Source: Streptomyces akebiae
GTDB lineage: Bacteria > Actinomycetota > Actinomycetes > Streptomycetales > Streptomycetaceae
Assembly: GCF_019599145.1 (NCBI RefSeq)
Contig: NZ_CP080647.1
Span: 1,736,001-1,800,000, forward strand
Direction: 5' to 3'
Length of the DNA stretch: 64,000 bases
This document shows, piece by piece, positions 29,272-37,576 of the stretch. The position numbers and the translations under genes are program-made. The notes beneath the pieces were generated by a model. The model was not told the DNA's origin and made no database searches. It saw nothing but the letters and a program-made list of their open reading frames with translations. Within the stretch, counting starts at the first letter, position 1. The number at the start of each line of letters is the position of its first letter.

Positions 29272-31095
29272 ATGGCCACTCCCCTTTCCGACTCGTCGCT
29301 GTCCCCGCTGTCCGCGCAGTCCCCGTTCAAGACGATCGCCGTGGTCGGTCTCGGCACCATGGGCACCGGTATCGCCGAGGTCCTGGCCCGGGCCGGCCGT
29401 GAGGTCGTCGGCATCGACATCAGCGAGGCCGCCGGCGCGCGTGCCGTCGCCGCGCTGGAGGCCGCGACCGAGCGCGCCGTGACCCGTGGTCGGATCACCG
29501 AGCAGGAGCGTGGTGACGCCCTCGCCCGCTTCCGCACCTTCACCGACCTCCAGGCCGCGGCCGACGCCGACCTGGTGATCGAGGTGGTCCCGGAGTCGTA
29601 CGAGATCAAGCAGCAGGTCTTCCGTGAACTCGACGCGGTCGTGCGGCCGGAGGCCGTTCTCGCCACCGGCACCAACGCCCTGTCGGTGACGCGGCTGGCC
29701 GCGGAGTCGGCGCGTCCGGAGCGGGTTCTCGGTCTGCACTTCTTCAACCCGGCGCCCGCGATGAAGCTGGTCGAGGTCGTCTCCTCGGTGCTGACCGCGC
29801 CCCAGGCCGTCGCGGCCGTCACGGATCTCGCCCTCGACCTGGGCAAGGAACCCGTCGCGGTCGGCGACCGGCCCGGGTTCGTCGCCGACGGGCTGCTGTT
29901 CGGCTACCTCAACCAGGCCGCCGCGATGTACGAGGCCAAGTACGCCTCCCGCGAGGACATCGACGCGGCCATGCGGCTCGGCTGCGGCCTGCCGATGGGC
30001 CCGCTGGCCCTGCTGGACCTCATCGGCGTCGACACCGCCCGCACGGTCCTGGAGGCCATGTACGCGGCCTCGCACGACCGGCTGCACGCGCCGGCGCCCA
30101 TCCTCCGTCAGCTCAGCGAGGCGGGCCTGACCGGCCGCAAGTCGGGGCGCGGCTTCTACTCCTACGAGGCGCCCGGCTCCGCCACCGTCGTGCGGGACGC
30201 GCTGACGCCGCTGGACGGGGCCGCCACGGTTCCCGGGCGCACCGTCCGCTCCGTGGGTGTCGCGGGCTCCGGGACCATGGCGTCCGGGATCGCCGAGGTG
30301 TTCGCGAAGGCCGGGTACGAGGTCGTGCTGGCCGCACGCAGCGAGGAGAAGGCCCAGGCCGCGAAGGCCCGGATCGGCAAGTCGCTCTCCCGCTCCGTCG
30401 ACAAGGGGCGGATGACCGCGGAGGCCGCCGCCGAGACGCTGGACCGGATCACTCCGGCGGGCACGTACGACGCCTTCGCCGACGTCGACCTGGCGTTGGA
30501 GGCCGTGGCCGAGGACCTGGAGGTCAAGCGGCAGCTGTTCGCGACCTTCGACAAGGTCTGCAAGCCGGGCGCGATCCTCGCCACCACCACATCCTCGCTG
30601 CCCGTCGTCGCCTGCGCCCGCGCCACCTCACGCCCGCAGGACGTGATCGGGATGCACTTCTTCAACCCGGCGCCGGCGATGAAGCTCGTCGAGGTGGTCC
30701 GCACGGTGCTGACCGCCGACGACGTCCACGCCACGGTCCGCGAGCTGTGCGCGAAGGTCCGCAAGCACCCGGTGGACTGCGGCGACCGGGCCGGATTCAT
30801 CGTGAACGCGCTGCTGTTCCCGTACCTGAACAACGCGATCAAGATGGTGCAGGAGCACTACGCGACGCTGGACGACATCGACGCGGCCATGAAGCTGGGC
30901 GGCGGCTACCCGATGGGCCCGTTCGAGCTGTTGGACGTGGTCGGACTGGATGTCTCGCTGGCCATCGAGAAGGTGCTGCACCGCGAGTTCCGCGACCCGG
31001 GGCTGGCCCCGGCGCCGCTGCTGGAGCACCTGGTCGCCGCGGGGTGCCTCGGCCGCAAGACGGGCCGTGGCTTCCGCGAATATGCCAAGCGCTGA
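29272..31095 (+). CDS. 3-hydroxybutyryl-CoA / 3-hydroxyacyl-CoA dehydrogenase, tandem duplicated
   Basis: 607 residues, two complete 3-hydroxyacyl-CoA dehydrogenase modules in one chain. Each has an NAD Rossmann motif (IAVVGLGTMGTGIAEVLARA at about 17, VGVAGSGTMASGIAEVFAKA at about 325), the catalytic-His motif LHFFNPAPAMKLVEVV / MHFFNPAPAMKLVEVV, and a C-terminal HCDH domain (GLPMGPLALLDLIGVD / GYPMGPFELLDVVGLD), both ending in GRKSGRGFYSY / GRKTGRGFREY. It interconverts acetoacetyl-CoA and 3-hydroxybutyryl-CoA, feeding the ccr-ecm block downstream. Start ATG has GGAG ahead; longer upstream reading is not coding. Confidence 0.93.
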   Translation: MATPLSDSSLSPLSAQSPFKTIAVVGLGTMGTGIAEVLARAGREVVGIDISEAAGARAVAALEAATERAVTRGRITEQERGDALARFRTFTDLQAAADADLVIEVVPESYEIKQQVFRELDAVVRPEAVLATGTNALSVTRLAAESARPERVLGLHFFNPAPAMKLVEVVSSVLTAPQAVAAVTDLALDLGKEPVAVGDRPGFVADGLLFGYLNQAAAMYEAKYASREDIDAAMRLGCGLPMGPLALLDLIGVDTARTVLEAMYAASHDRLHAPAPILRQLSEAGLTGRKSGRGFYSYEAPGSATVVRDALTPLDGAATVPGRTVRSVGVAGSGTMASGIAEVFAKAGYEVVLAARSEEKAQAAKARIGKSLSRSVDKGRMTAEAAAETLDRITPAGTYDAFADVDLALEAVAEDLEVKRQLFATFDKVCKPGAILATTTSSLPVVACARATSRPQDVIGMHFFNPAPAMKLVEVVRTVLTADDVHATVRELCAKVRKHPVDCGDRAGFIVNALLFPYLNNAIKMVQEHYATLDDIDAAMKLGGGYPMGPFELLDVVGLDVSLAIEKVLHREFRDPGLAPAPLLEHLVAAGCLGRKTGRGFREYAKR

Positions 31096-31435
31096 GCGGA
31101 CGGGCCGGGCGTCCCCAGCGGCGCCCGGCGACCCGCCGGACGGGCCGACGGCGCGGACCGGCCCGGCGCACCGCCCGGCCGAGCCCGGACCGGCGGACCG
31201 CCCGGCGGCCGGCGGGGGCCGTCCCGGCGGGTCGGCGGCCGACGCGGGCTGGGGCGGTCTGCTCGGCCCGGACAGCCGCCCCTCGCCGACCCGTTCCGCC
31301 CTCTCCGCGCCCGGACGGTCCCCCGCCGACCCGACCCCCGACCCGACGGCCGACCCGGTCCCGCCCCTGTCCCGGCGGGGCGGGGAGAGGGCGGGACACG
31401 CGCACTCTCCTGCACGGATGCAGTACGTTCGGGGC
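31096..31435 (+). other. Intergenic region between dehydrogenase and TetR genes
   Basis: 340 bases of extremely GC-rich sequence with runs of CGACCCGAC-like direct repeats. A hairpin GCCGGGCG / CGCCCGGC (31104-31129, 10-base loop) just after the dehydrogenase stop may be a weak terminator. An open frame runs through in line with the TetR gene but is low-complexity Pro/Gly/Asp and not convincing as coding. The TetR promoter region is at the right end. Confidence 0.6.
31410..31429 (+). promoter_or_regulatory. TetR gene promoter -10 with overlapping inverted repeat
   Basis: CTGCA-CGGA-TGCAG (31410-31423) is a perfect 5-bp-arm inverted repeat directly abutting TACGTT (31424-31429), a good -10. 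The start codon at 31436 would then be at or near the first transcribed base (leaderless). A recognisable -35 was not found. Suggests autorepression by the TetR product. Confidence 0.45.
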
Positions 31436-32245
31436 ATGTCCCAGCCCGCCAAGTCCTCACGTACACCAGCTGCGCCCGACGCTCCGGAGAGCGCCGCGGG
31501 AAGTCGTGCCGCCGCCCAACGCCTCAAGATGCGCCGGGAACTGGCGGCCGCGGCCATGGAGCTGTTCTCGACCAAGGGGTACGAGGCGACCACCGTCGAC
31601 GAGATCGCGGCGGCGGCCGGAGTCGCCCGCCGCACCTTCTTCCGCCACTTCCGCTCCAAGGAAGAGGCGATCTTCCCGGACCACGACGACACCCTGATCC
31701 GCGCCGAGGCGGTGCTCAACGCGGCGCCCCCGCACGAGCATCCGCTCGACACGGTGTGCCGTGGGATCAAGGAGGTCATGAAGATGTACGCGGCCCGGCC
31801 CGAGATCTCGGTCGCCCGCTACAAGCTGACCCGTGAGGTCCCGACCCTCCGGGAGGCGGAGATCGCCTCCGTGGCCCGCTACGAGCGCCTCTTCACCCGT
31901 TATCTGCTGGGCCACTTCGACGAGCACGCCCACCACGACGCCGGCAACGACGACCCGCTGCTCGCCGAGGTGGCCGCGTCCGCGGTGGTCACCGCGCACA
32001 ACCACGTGCTGCGCAGGTGGCTCAGATCCGGCGGGCACGGCGACGTCGAGACCCACCTCGACCACGCCTTCGCCATCGTCCGCAAGACGTTCGGCACGGG
32101 CATCGGCGCGGGTCGCACCCTTGCGCCCGAGCCGGCCGCCGCGACGGCCTCCACGCACGGCGAGGTCCTGGTGACCGTCGCCCGCACCGATGCCCCCCTC
32201 GACGAGGTCATGCGGACCATCGAAGAGGCGCTCCGCGACCGCTGA
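31436..32245 (+). CDS. TetR/AcrR-family transcriptional regulator
   Basis: 269 residues. After a 30-residue disordered N-terminus the TetR HTH domain is clear: RRELAAAAMELFSTKGYEAT then VDEIAAAAGVARRTFFRHFR SKEEAIFPDHD (about residues 33-80). The ligand domain follows, and an unusual extra 55 residues at the C-terminus ends VARTDAPLDEVMRTIEEAL. Placed between the dehydrogenase and ccr genes on the same strand, it probably controls the acetyl-CoA assimilation block in response to an acyl-CoA; this is inference. A strong terminator follows. Confidence 0.9.
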   Translation: MSQPAKSSRTPAAPDAPESAAGSRAAAQRLKMRRELAAAAMELFSTKGYEATTVDEIAAAAGVARRTFFRHFRSKEEAIFPDHDDTLIRAEAVLNAAPPHEHPLDTVCRGIKEVMKMYAARPEISVARYKLTREVPTLREAEIASVARYERLFTRYLLGHFDEHAHHDAGNDDPLLAEVAASAVVTAHNHVLRRWLRSGGHGDVETHLDHAFAIVRKTFGTGIGAGRTLAPEPAAATASTHGEVLVTVARTDAPLDEVMRTIEEALRDR

Positions 32246-32287
32246 CACCCCCCTCGAAACCCCGATCTACTCAACGGTAACTGTGAG

Positions 32288-32315
32288 AACGGCCACCCCA
32301 CCGGGTGGCCGTTTT
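32288..32315 (+). terminator. Intrinsic terminator after tetR
   Basis: AACGGCCACCC / GGGTGGCCGTT, 11-bp perfect stem with 4-base loop, followed by TT: a textbook hairpin with a short T-run, rare in this GC-rich genome. Confidence 0.93.
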
Positions 32316-32356
32316 GGCACGTCAGGGGCCCTTTTCCACCCTCGTCTGATCGATCA

Positions 32357-32392
32357 TCGCTCAGGTGTTACGTAAAGATTTCACCTGAGCGA
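32357..32392. promoter_or_regulatory. Inverted repeat with TTACGTAA core upstream of ccr
   Basis: TCGCTCAGGTG (32357-32367) and CACCTGAGCGA (32382-32392) are perfect 11-bp arms around a 14-base AT-rich spacer that contains the palindrome TTACGTAA. It ends 21 bases before the likely -35 of the ccr promoter, a fitting place for an activator or repressor site. Confidence 0.6.
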
Positions 32393-32412
32393 ACTTTCTG
32401 GCACTCGGTGCC

Positions 32413-32441
32413 TTGCGGGGTGACACGGCGTGCCATACGTT
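32413..32441 (+). promoter_or_regulatory. Probable ccr promoter with long leader
   Basis: TTGCGG (32413-32418), 17-base spacer, TACGTT (32436-32441): good spacing for a vegetative sigma factor. This implies a 5' leader of about 225 bases before the GTG. The leader contains hairpins GCCGGCGT / ACGCCGGC and GCCTG-CGTCA-CAGGC followed by AACCCTCCGCG. Confidence 0.55.
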
Positions 32442-32672
32442 GAAGGAGTCCGGGCGGCCGGCGTGCAGCGAACTCTCGTACGCCGGCTGTCCCCGCAGAC
32501 CACGGTCCGCGCGCCCGGACGCCTGCGTCACAGGCAACCCTCCGCGCCACACACAGCGCCGCCGAAGCACCACCTCCGCCGAACCGACGGCATCAGCACC
32601 CAGCTCTGCAGCACCCGACGTAACCCTCAACAGCGTCTTCCCGCGAGGACGCTCGTCGCCGGAGGCACCACC

Positions 32673-34010
32673 GTGAAGGACATCCTGGACGCGATCCAGT
32701 CGCCGGACTCCACGTCCGCCGACTTCGCCGCTCTGCCGCTCCCCGAGTCGTACCGCGCGATCACCGTGCACAAGGACGAGACGGAGATGTTCGCGGGCAT
32801 GACGACCCGCGAGAAGGACCCGCGCAAGTCGATCCACCTGGACGAGGTCCCGCTGCCCGAGCTCGGCCCGGGCGAGGCCCTGGTGGCCGTCATGGCCTCC
32901 TCGGTCAACTACAACTCGGTGTGGACCTCGATCTTCGAGCCGCTGTCCACCTTCGGATTCCTGGAGCGCTACGGCCGCACCAGCGAGCTGGCCAAGCGCC
33001 ACGACCTGCCGTACCACATCATCGGCTCCGACCTCGCGGGCGTCGTCCTGCGCACCGGCCCCGGCGTCAACGCCTGGAAGCCCGGTGACGAGGTCGTCGC
33101 GCACTGCCTCTCCGTCGAGCTGGAGTCGTCCGACGGCCACAACGACACGATGCTCGACCCCGAGCAGCGGATCTGGGGCTTCGAGACCAACTTCGGCGGG
33201 CTCGCCGAGATCGCGCTCGTCAAGTCCAACCAGCTGATGCCGAAGCCGGACCACCTCAGCTGGGAGGAGGCCGCCGCGCCGGGCCTGGTGAACTCCACCG
33301 CGTACCGGCAGCTGGTCTCGCGCAACGGCGCCGCCATGAAGCAGGGCGACAACGTGCTGATCTGGGGCGCCAGCGGCGGACTCGGCAGTTACGCCACGCA
33401 GTTCGCGCTGGCCGGTGGCGCCAACCCGATCTGTGTCGTCTCCAGCGAGCAGAAGGCCGACATCTGCCGGGCCATGGGCGCCGACGCGATCATCGACCGC
33501 AACGCCGAGGGCTACAAGTTCTGGAAGGACGAGAACACCCAGGACCCCAAGGAGTGGAAGCGCTTCGGCAAGCGCATCCGCGAGCTCACCGGCGGCGAGG
33601 ACATCGACATCGTCTTCGAGCACCCGGGCCGCGAGACCTTCGGCGCGAGCGTCTTCGTCACCCGCAAGGGCGGCACCATCACCACCTGCGCCTCGACCTC
33701 GGGCTACATGCACGAGTACGACAACCGCTACCTGTGGATGTCGCTGAAGCGGATCATCGGTTCCCACTTCGCCAACTACCGCGAGGCCTGGGAGGCGAAC
33801 CGCCTCATCGCCAAGGGCAAGATCCACCCGACGCTGTCGAAGGTCTACTCGCTGGAGGAGACCGGGCAGGCCGCGTACGACGTGCACCGCAACCTCCACC
33901 AGGGCAAGGTCGGCGTCCTCGCGCTCGCCCCCGAGGAGGGCCTGGGCGTCCGCGACCACGCCAAGCGCGCCCAGCACATCGACGCCATCAACCGCTTCCG
34001 GAACATCTGA
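32673..34010 (+). CDS. ccr: Crotonyl-CoA carboxylase/reductase
   Basis: 445 residues from a GTG with GGAGG ahead. A medium-chain dehydrogenase/reductase: N-terminal GroES-like domain (IHLDEVPLPELGPGEALVAV, SSVNYNSVWTSIFEPLSTFG), NADPH Rossmann motif NVLIWGASGGLGSYATQFAL, and Ccr-specific FEHPGRETFGASVFVTRKGG and RIIGSHFANYREAWEANRLI. It reductively carboxylates crotonyl-CoA to ethylmalonyl-CoA, the committing step of the ethylmalonyl-CoA pathway and a source of extender units for polyketides. It is the first gene of a five-gene run ccr-ecm-mcl-mch-mcd. Confidence 0.96.
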   Translation: MKDILDAIQSPDSTSADFAALPLPESYRAITVHKDETEMFAGMTTREKDPRKSIHLDEVPLPELGPGEALVAVMASSVNYNSVWTSIFEPLSTFGFLERYGRTSELAKRHDLPYHIIGSDLAGVVLRTGPGVNAWKPGDEVVAHCLSVELESSDGHNDTMLDPEQRIWGFETNFGGLAEIALVKSNQLMPKPDHLSWEEAAAPGLVNSTAYRQLVSRNGAAMKQGDNVLIWGASGGLGSYATQFALAGGANPICVVSSEQKADICRAMGADAIIDRNAEGYKFWKDENTQDPKEWKRFGKRIRELTGGEDIDIVFEHPGRETFGASVFVTRKGGTITTCASTSGYMHEYDNRYLWMSLKRIIGSHFANYREAWEANRLIAKGKIHPTLSKVYSLEETGQAAYDVHRNLHQGKVGVLALAPEEGLGVRDHAKRAQHIDAINRFRNI

Positions 34011-34018
34011 GGTCCACG

Positions 34019-36076
34019 ATGAGCGAGCGTCAGCCCGCCGAGGGCAGGCAAGCCAAGGACCGGCCGTGGCTCATGCGCACGTACGCCGGTCACTCCACGG
34101 CCGAGGCGTCCAACGAGCTGTACCGGCGCAACCTCGCCAAGGGGCAGACGGGTCTGTCGGTCGCCTTCGACCTGCCGACCCAGACCGGCTACGACTCCGA
34201 CCACATCCTCGCCCGCGGCGAGGTCGGCCGGGTCGGCGTCCCGGTGGCCCATCTCGGTGACATGCGCAGGCTGTTCCAGGACATCCCCCTGGAGCAGATG
34301 AACACCTCGATGACCATCAACGCCACCGCCATGTGGCTGCTGGCGCTCTACCAGGTCGTCGCCGAGGAGCAGGGTGCGGACATCACCCGGCTCCAGGGCA
34401 CGACCCAGAACGACATCGTCAAGGAGTACCTGTCGCGGGGCACCCATGTGTTCCCGCCGGGGCCCTCGCTCCGGCTGACGACGGACATGATCGCGTACAC
34501 GGTCTCCCACCTGCCGAAGTGGAACCCGATCAACATCTGCAGCTACCACCTGCAGGAGGCGGGCGCCACCCCGGTCCAGGAGATCGCGTACGCGATGTCC
34601 ACGGCGATCGCGGTGCTGGACGCCGTGCGCGACTCCGGCCAGGTGCCGCAGGAGCGCATGGGCGACGTCGTCGCCCGGATCTCGTTCTTCGTGAACGCCG
34701 GTGTCCGCTTCGTCGAGGAGATGTGCAAGATGCGGGCGTTCGGCCGCATCTGGGACCGCGTCACCCGCGAGCGGTACGGCATCGAGAACCCCAAGCAGCG
34801 GCGCTTCCGGTACGGCGTCCAGGTCAACTCCCTCGGGCTGACCGAGGCGCAGCCGGAGAACAACGTCCAGCGGATCGTGCTGGAGATGCTGGCCGTGACG
34901 CTCTCCAAGGACGCGCGGGCCAGGGCGGTGCAGCTGCCGGCCTGGAACGAGGCCCTCGGCCTGCCCCGGCCGTGGGACCAGCAGTGGTCGCTGCGGATCC
35001 AGCAGGTGCTGGCGCACGAGAGCGACCTGCTGGAGTACGAGGACATCTTCGAGGGCTCGCACGTCATCGAGGCGAAGGTGAGCGAGCTGGTCGAGGCGTC
35101 CTTCGCCGAGATCGAGCGGATCCAGGAGATGGGCGGCGCGATGGCGGCCGTAGAGTCCGGCTACCTCAAGTCGCAGCTGGTCTCCTCGCACGCCGAGCGC
35201 CGGGCCCGGATCGAGTCGGGCGAGGAGAAGATCGTCGGCGTCAACATCTACGAGTCGACCGAGCCGAACCCGCTGACCGCCGACCTGGACGCGGCGATCC
35301 AGACGGTCGACCCGGCGGTCGAGGCCCGGGTGATCAAGTCGCTCCAGAACTGGCGCGACACCCGTTACCAGCCCCCCTTCAACCACCCGCGCCCGTGCAA
35401 GGCGCTGGAGCGGCTGAAGGAGGCCGCGAAGGGCACGGACAACCTCATGGAGGCCACCCTGGAGTGCGCCCGCGCCGGGGTCACGACCGGCGAGTGGGCC
35501 GGGGCCCTGCGCGAGGTGTTCGGCGAGTTCCGGGCACCGACCGGTGTGTCGTCCGCCCCGGTGGCGGTCTCCGCCGAGGAGGGCTCGGCCATGGCGGAGG
35601 TCCGCCGCAAGGTGGACCTGACGGCGCGGGACCTGGGGGTCGGCAAGCTCCGCTTCCTGGTCGGCAAGCCGGGCCTGGACGGGCACTCCAACGGGGCCGA
35701 GCAGATCGCCGTGCGGGCCCGTGACGCCGGCTTCGAGGTGGTCTACCAGGGCATCCGGCTCACCCCGGAGCAGATCGTGGACGCCGCCCTCGCCGAGGAC
35801 GTGCACGCGGTCGGGCTCTCCATCCTCTCCGGCTCGCACGCCCAGCTCGTCCCGGACGTGCTGGAGCGGCTGCGCGAGGCGGGGGCCGGCGACATCCCGG
35901 TGATCGCCGGCGGGATCATCCCGAACGCGGACGCCGCACAGCTCAGGGCCGCCGGAGTGGCCGCCGTGTTCACCCCGAAGGACTTCGACATCACCGGGAT
36001 CATCGGCCGTATCGTCGACGAGATCCGCAAGGCCAACAAGCTCAACCCCCTCATCAGCACGGAGGTCCTCGCATGA
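34019..36076 (+). CDS. ecm: Ethylmalonyl-CoA mutase (B12-dependent)
   Basis: 685 residues. The acyl-CoA mutase barrel starts PWLMRTYAGHSTAEASNELY and contains GLSVAFDLPTQTGYDSDH, SMTINATAMWLLALYQVVAE and HPRPCKALERLKEA. The C-terminal cobalamin domain has KPGLDGHSNGAEQIA (DxHxxG base-off B12 motif), SGSHAQLVPDVLE and IAGGIIPNADAAQLRAAGVA. Short N-terminal region without the methylmalonyl-CoA mutase small-subunit-binding segment and the ccr neighbour argue for the ethylmalonyl-CoA mutase branch. It converts (2R)-ethylmalonyl-CoA to methylsuccinyl-CoA. Follows ccr by eight bases and overlaps mcl by ATGA. Confidence 0.95.
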   Translation: MSERQPAEGRQAKDRPWLMRTYAGHSTAEASNELYRRNLAKGQTGLSVAFDLPTQTGYDSDHILARGEVGRVGVPVAHLGDMRRLFQDIPLEQMNTSMTINATAMWLLALYQVVAEEQGADITRLQGTTQNDIVKEYLSRGTHVFPPGPSLRLTTDMIAYTVSHLPKWNPINICSYHLQEAGATPVQEIAYAMSTAIAVLDAVRDSGQVPQERMGDVVARISFFVNAGVRFVEEMCKMRAFGRIWDRVTRERYGIENPKQRRFRYGVQVNSLGLTEAQPENNVQRIVLEMLAVTLSKDARARAVQLPAWNEALGLPRPWDQQWSLRIQQVLAHESDLLEYEDIFEGSHVIEAKVSELVEASFAEIERIQEMGGAMAAVESGYLKSQLVSSHAERRARIESGEEKIVGVNIYESTEPNPLTADLDAAIQTVDPAVEARVIKSLQNWRDTRYQPPFNHPRPCKALERLKEAAKGTDNLMEATLECARAGVTTGEWAGALREVFGEFRAPTGVSSAPVAVSAEEGSAMAEVRRKVDLTARDLGVGKLRFLVGKPGLDGHSNGAEQIAVRARDAGFEVVYQGIRLTPEQIVDAALAEDVHAVGLSILSGSHAQLVPDVLERLREAGAGDIPVIAGGIIPNADAAQLRAAGVAAVFTPKDFDITGIIGRIVDEIRKANKLNPLISTEVLA

Positions 36077-37047
36077 CCAGCCCTGTTCCTCAGGTGAACC
36101 GCCTTCGCCCGCGGCGCTCCTGCCTCGCGGTGCCGGGGAGCAACCCCCGCTTCCTGGAGAAGGCCCAGGGCCTCCCGGCGGACCAGGTCTTCCTCGACCT
36201 GGAGGACGCCTGCGCCCCGCTCGCCAAGCCCGAGGCGCGGCACACCATCGTCAAGTTCCTCAACGAGGGCGACTGGACCGGCAAGACGCGGGTCGTGCGC
36301 GTCAACGACTGGACGACGGAGTGGACGTACCGCGATGTCGTGACCGTCGTCGAGGGCGCAGGCCAGAACCTCGACTGCATCATGCTGCCGAAGGTGCAGA
36401 CGGCCCAGCAGGTCGTCGCCCTCGATCTGCTCCTCACCCAGATCGAGAAGACGATGGGCTTCGAGGTCGGCAAGATCGGCATCGAGGCGCAGATCGAGAA
36501 CGCGCAGGGCCTGAACAACGTCAACGAGATCGCCACGGCCTCCCAGCGCGTCGAGACGATCATCTTCGGCCCGGCCGACTTCATGGCCTCCATCAACATG
36601 AAGTCGCTGGTCGTGGGCGAGCAGCCGCCCGGCTACCCGGCGGACGCCTACCACTACATCCTGATGAAGATCCTGATGGCCGCCCGCGCCAACAACCTCC
36701 AGGCGATCGACGGCCCCTACCTGCAGATCCGCAACATCGACGGCTACCGCGAGGTCGCCCGGCGCGCCGCCGCGCTCGGCTTCGACGGCAAGTGGGTGCT
36801 GCACCCCGGGCAGGTCGAGGCGTCCAACGAGATCTTCTCGCCCTCGCAGGAGGACTACGACCACGCCGAGCTGATCCTGGACGCGTACGACTACTACACC
36901 TCCGAGGCGGGCGGCAAGAAGGGCTCGGCGATGCTCGGCGACGAGATGATCGACGAGGCCAGCCGCAAGATGGCCCTGGTCATCTCCGGCAAGGGGCGGG
37001 CGGCGGGGATGTCCCGTACGTCGAAGTTCGAGATCCCCGAGAGCTGA
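36073..37047 (+). CDS. mcl: L-malyl-CoA/beta-methylmalyl-CoA lyase (HpcH/HpaI-CitE family)
   Basis: 324 residues. CitE-like TIM barrel: RRSCLAVPGSNPRFLEKAQG, the acidic metal motif VFLDLEDACAPLAKPEAR, KIGIEAQIENAQGLNNVNEI (metal-ligand Glu) and GPADFMASINMKS (metal-ligand Asp). C-terminal helices end TSKFEIPES. In the ethylmalonyl-CoA pathway it cleaves beta-methylmalyl-CoA to glyoxylate and propionyl-CoA and condenses or cleaves malyl-CoA. Start overlaps the ecm stop (ATGA). Confidence 0.93.
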   Translation: MTSPVPQVNRLRPRRSCLAVPGSNPRFLEKAQGLPADQVFLDLEDACAPLAKPEARHTIVKFLNEGDWTGKTRVVRVNDWTTEWTYRDVVTVVEGAGQNLDCIMLPKVQTAQQVVALDLLLTQIEKTMGFEVGKIGIEAQIENAQGLNNVNEIATASQRVETIIFGPADFMASINMKSLVVGEQPPGYPADAYHYILMKILMAARANNLQAIDGPYLQIRNIDGYREVARRAAALGFDGKWVLHPGQVEASNEIFSPSQEDYDHAELILDAYDYYTSEAGGKKGSAMLGDEMIDEASRKMALVISGKGRAAGMSRTSKFEIPES

Positions 37048-37061
37048 GGAGCCTGAGCGCG

Positions 37062-37574
37062 ATGCAGTTCGGACGCACCTACGAGGAGTTCGAGGTCGGG
37101 GCGGTCTACAAGCACTGGCCCGGCAAGACGGTCACGGAGTACGACGACCACCTCTTCTGTCTCCTCACCATGAACCACCACCCGCTCCACATGGACGTGA
37201 ACTACGCCGAGAAGACGACGGATTTCGGCAAGAACGTCGTGGTCGGGAACTACATCTACTCGCTGCTGCTCGGCATGTCCGTGCCGGACGTCTCGGGCAA
37301 GGCGATCGCGAACCTGGAGATCGAGTCGCTGCGGCACGTGGCGCCGACCTTCCACGGCGACACGATCTACGGCCAGACGACCGTGCTCGACAAGTGGCCG
37401 TCGAAGTCGAAGAACGACCGCGGCATCGTGTACGTGGAGACCAAGGGCTACAAGCAGGACGGCACGCTGGTCTGCGTGTTCCGTCGCAAGGTCATGGTGC
37501 CCACCGAGACCTACATCAAGGAGCGCGGCGGCGAGCAGCCGGGCCGCCCCGAGCTCAGGGAGCAGGAGAAGTAG
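37062..37574 (+). CDS. mch: Mesaconyl-CoA hydratase-like MaoC protein
   Basis: 170 residues (MQFGRTYEEFEVGAVYKHWP). A MaoC/hot-dog hydratase: TVTEYDDHLFCLLTMNHHPL HMD carries the catalytic Asp/His of (R)-hydratases, then VVVGNYIYSLLLGMSVPDVS and LRHVAPTFHGDTIYGQT. In this gene setting it should hydrate mesaconyl-CoA to beta-methylmalyl-CoA. Single hot-dog domain, about half the length of the Rhodobacter enzyme (two domains), so it presumably works as a homodimer or higher oligomer. Two bases separate it from mcd. Confidence 0.88.
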   Translation: MQFGRTYEEFEVGAVYKHWPGKTVTEYDDHLFCLLTMNHHPLHMDVNYAEKTTDFGKNVVVGNYIYSLLLGMSVPDVSGKAIANLEIESLRHVAPTFHGDTIYGQTTVLDKWPSKSKNDRGIVYVETKGYKQDGTLVCVFRRKVMVPTETYIKERGGEQPGRPELREQEK

Positions 37575-37576
37575 CC

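Noticed and set aside
32521..32546. SAM riboswitch
   Set aside because: Only one hairpin and AACCCTCC match; the downstream GGTGCC and GGGTGA elements are absent, so I do not call it as a feature.
32413..32676. 87-codon ORF in the ccr leader ending on the ccr start
   Set aside because: Its only start is a TTG inside the -35 element, before the likely transcript start, and the product is low-complexity.
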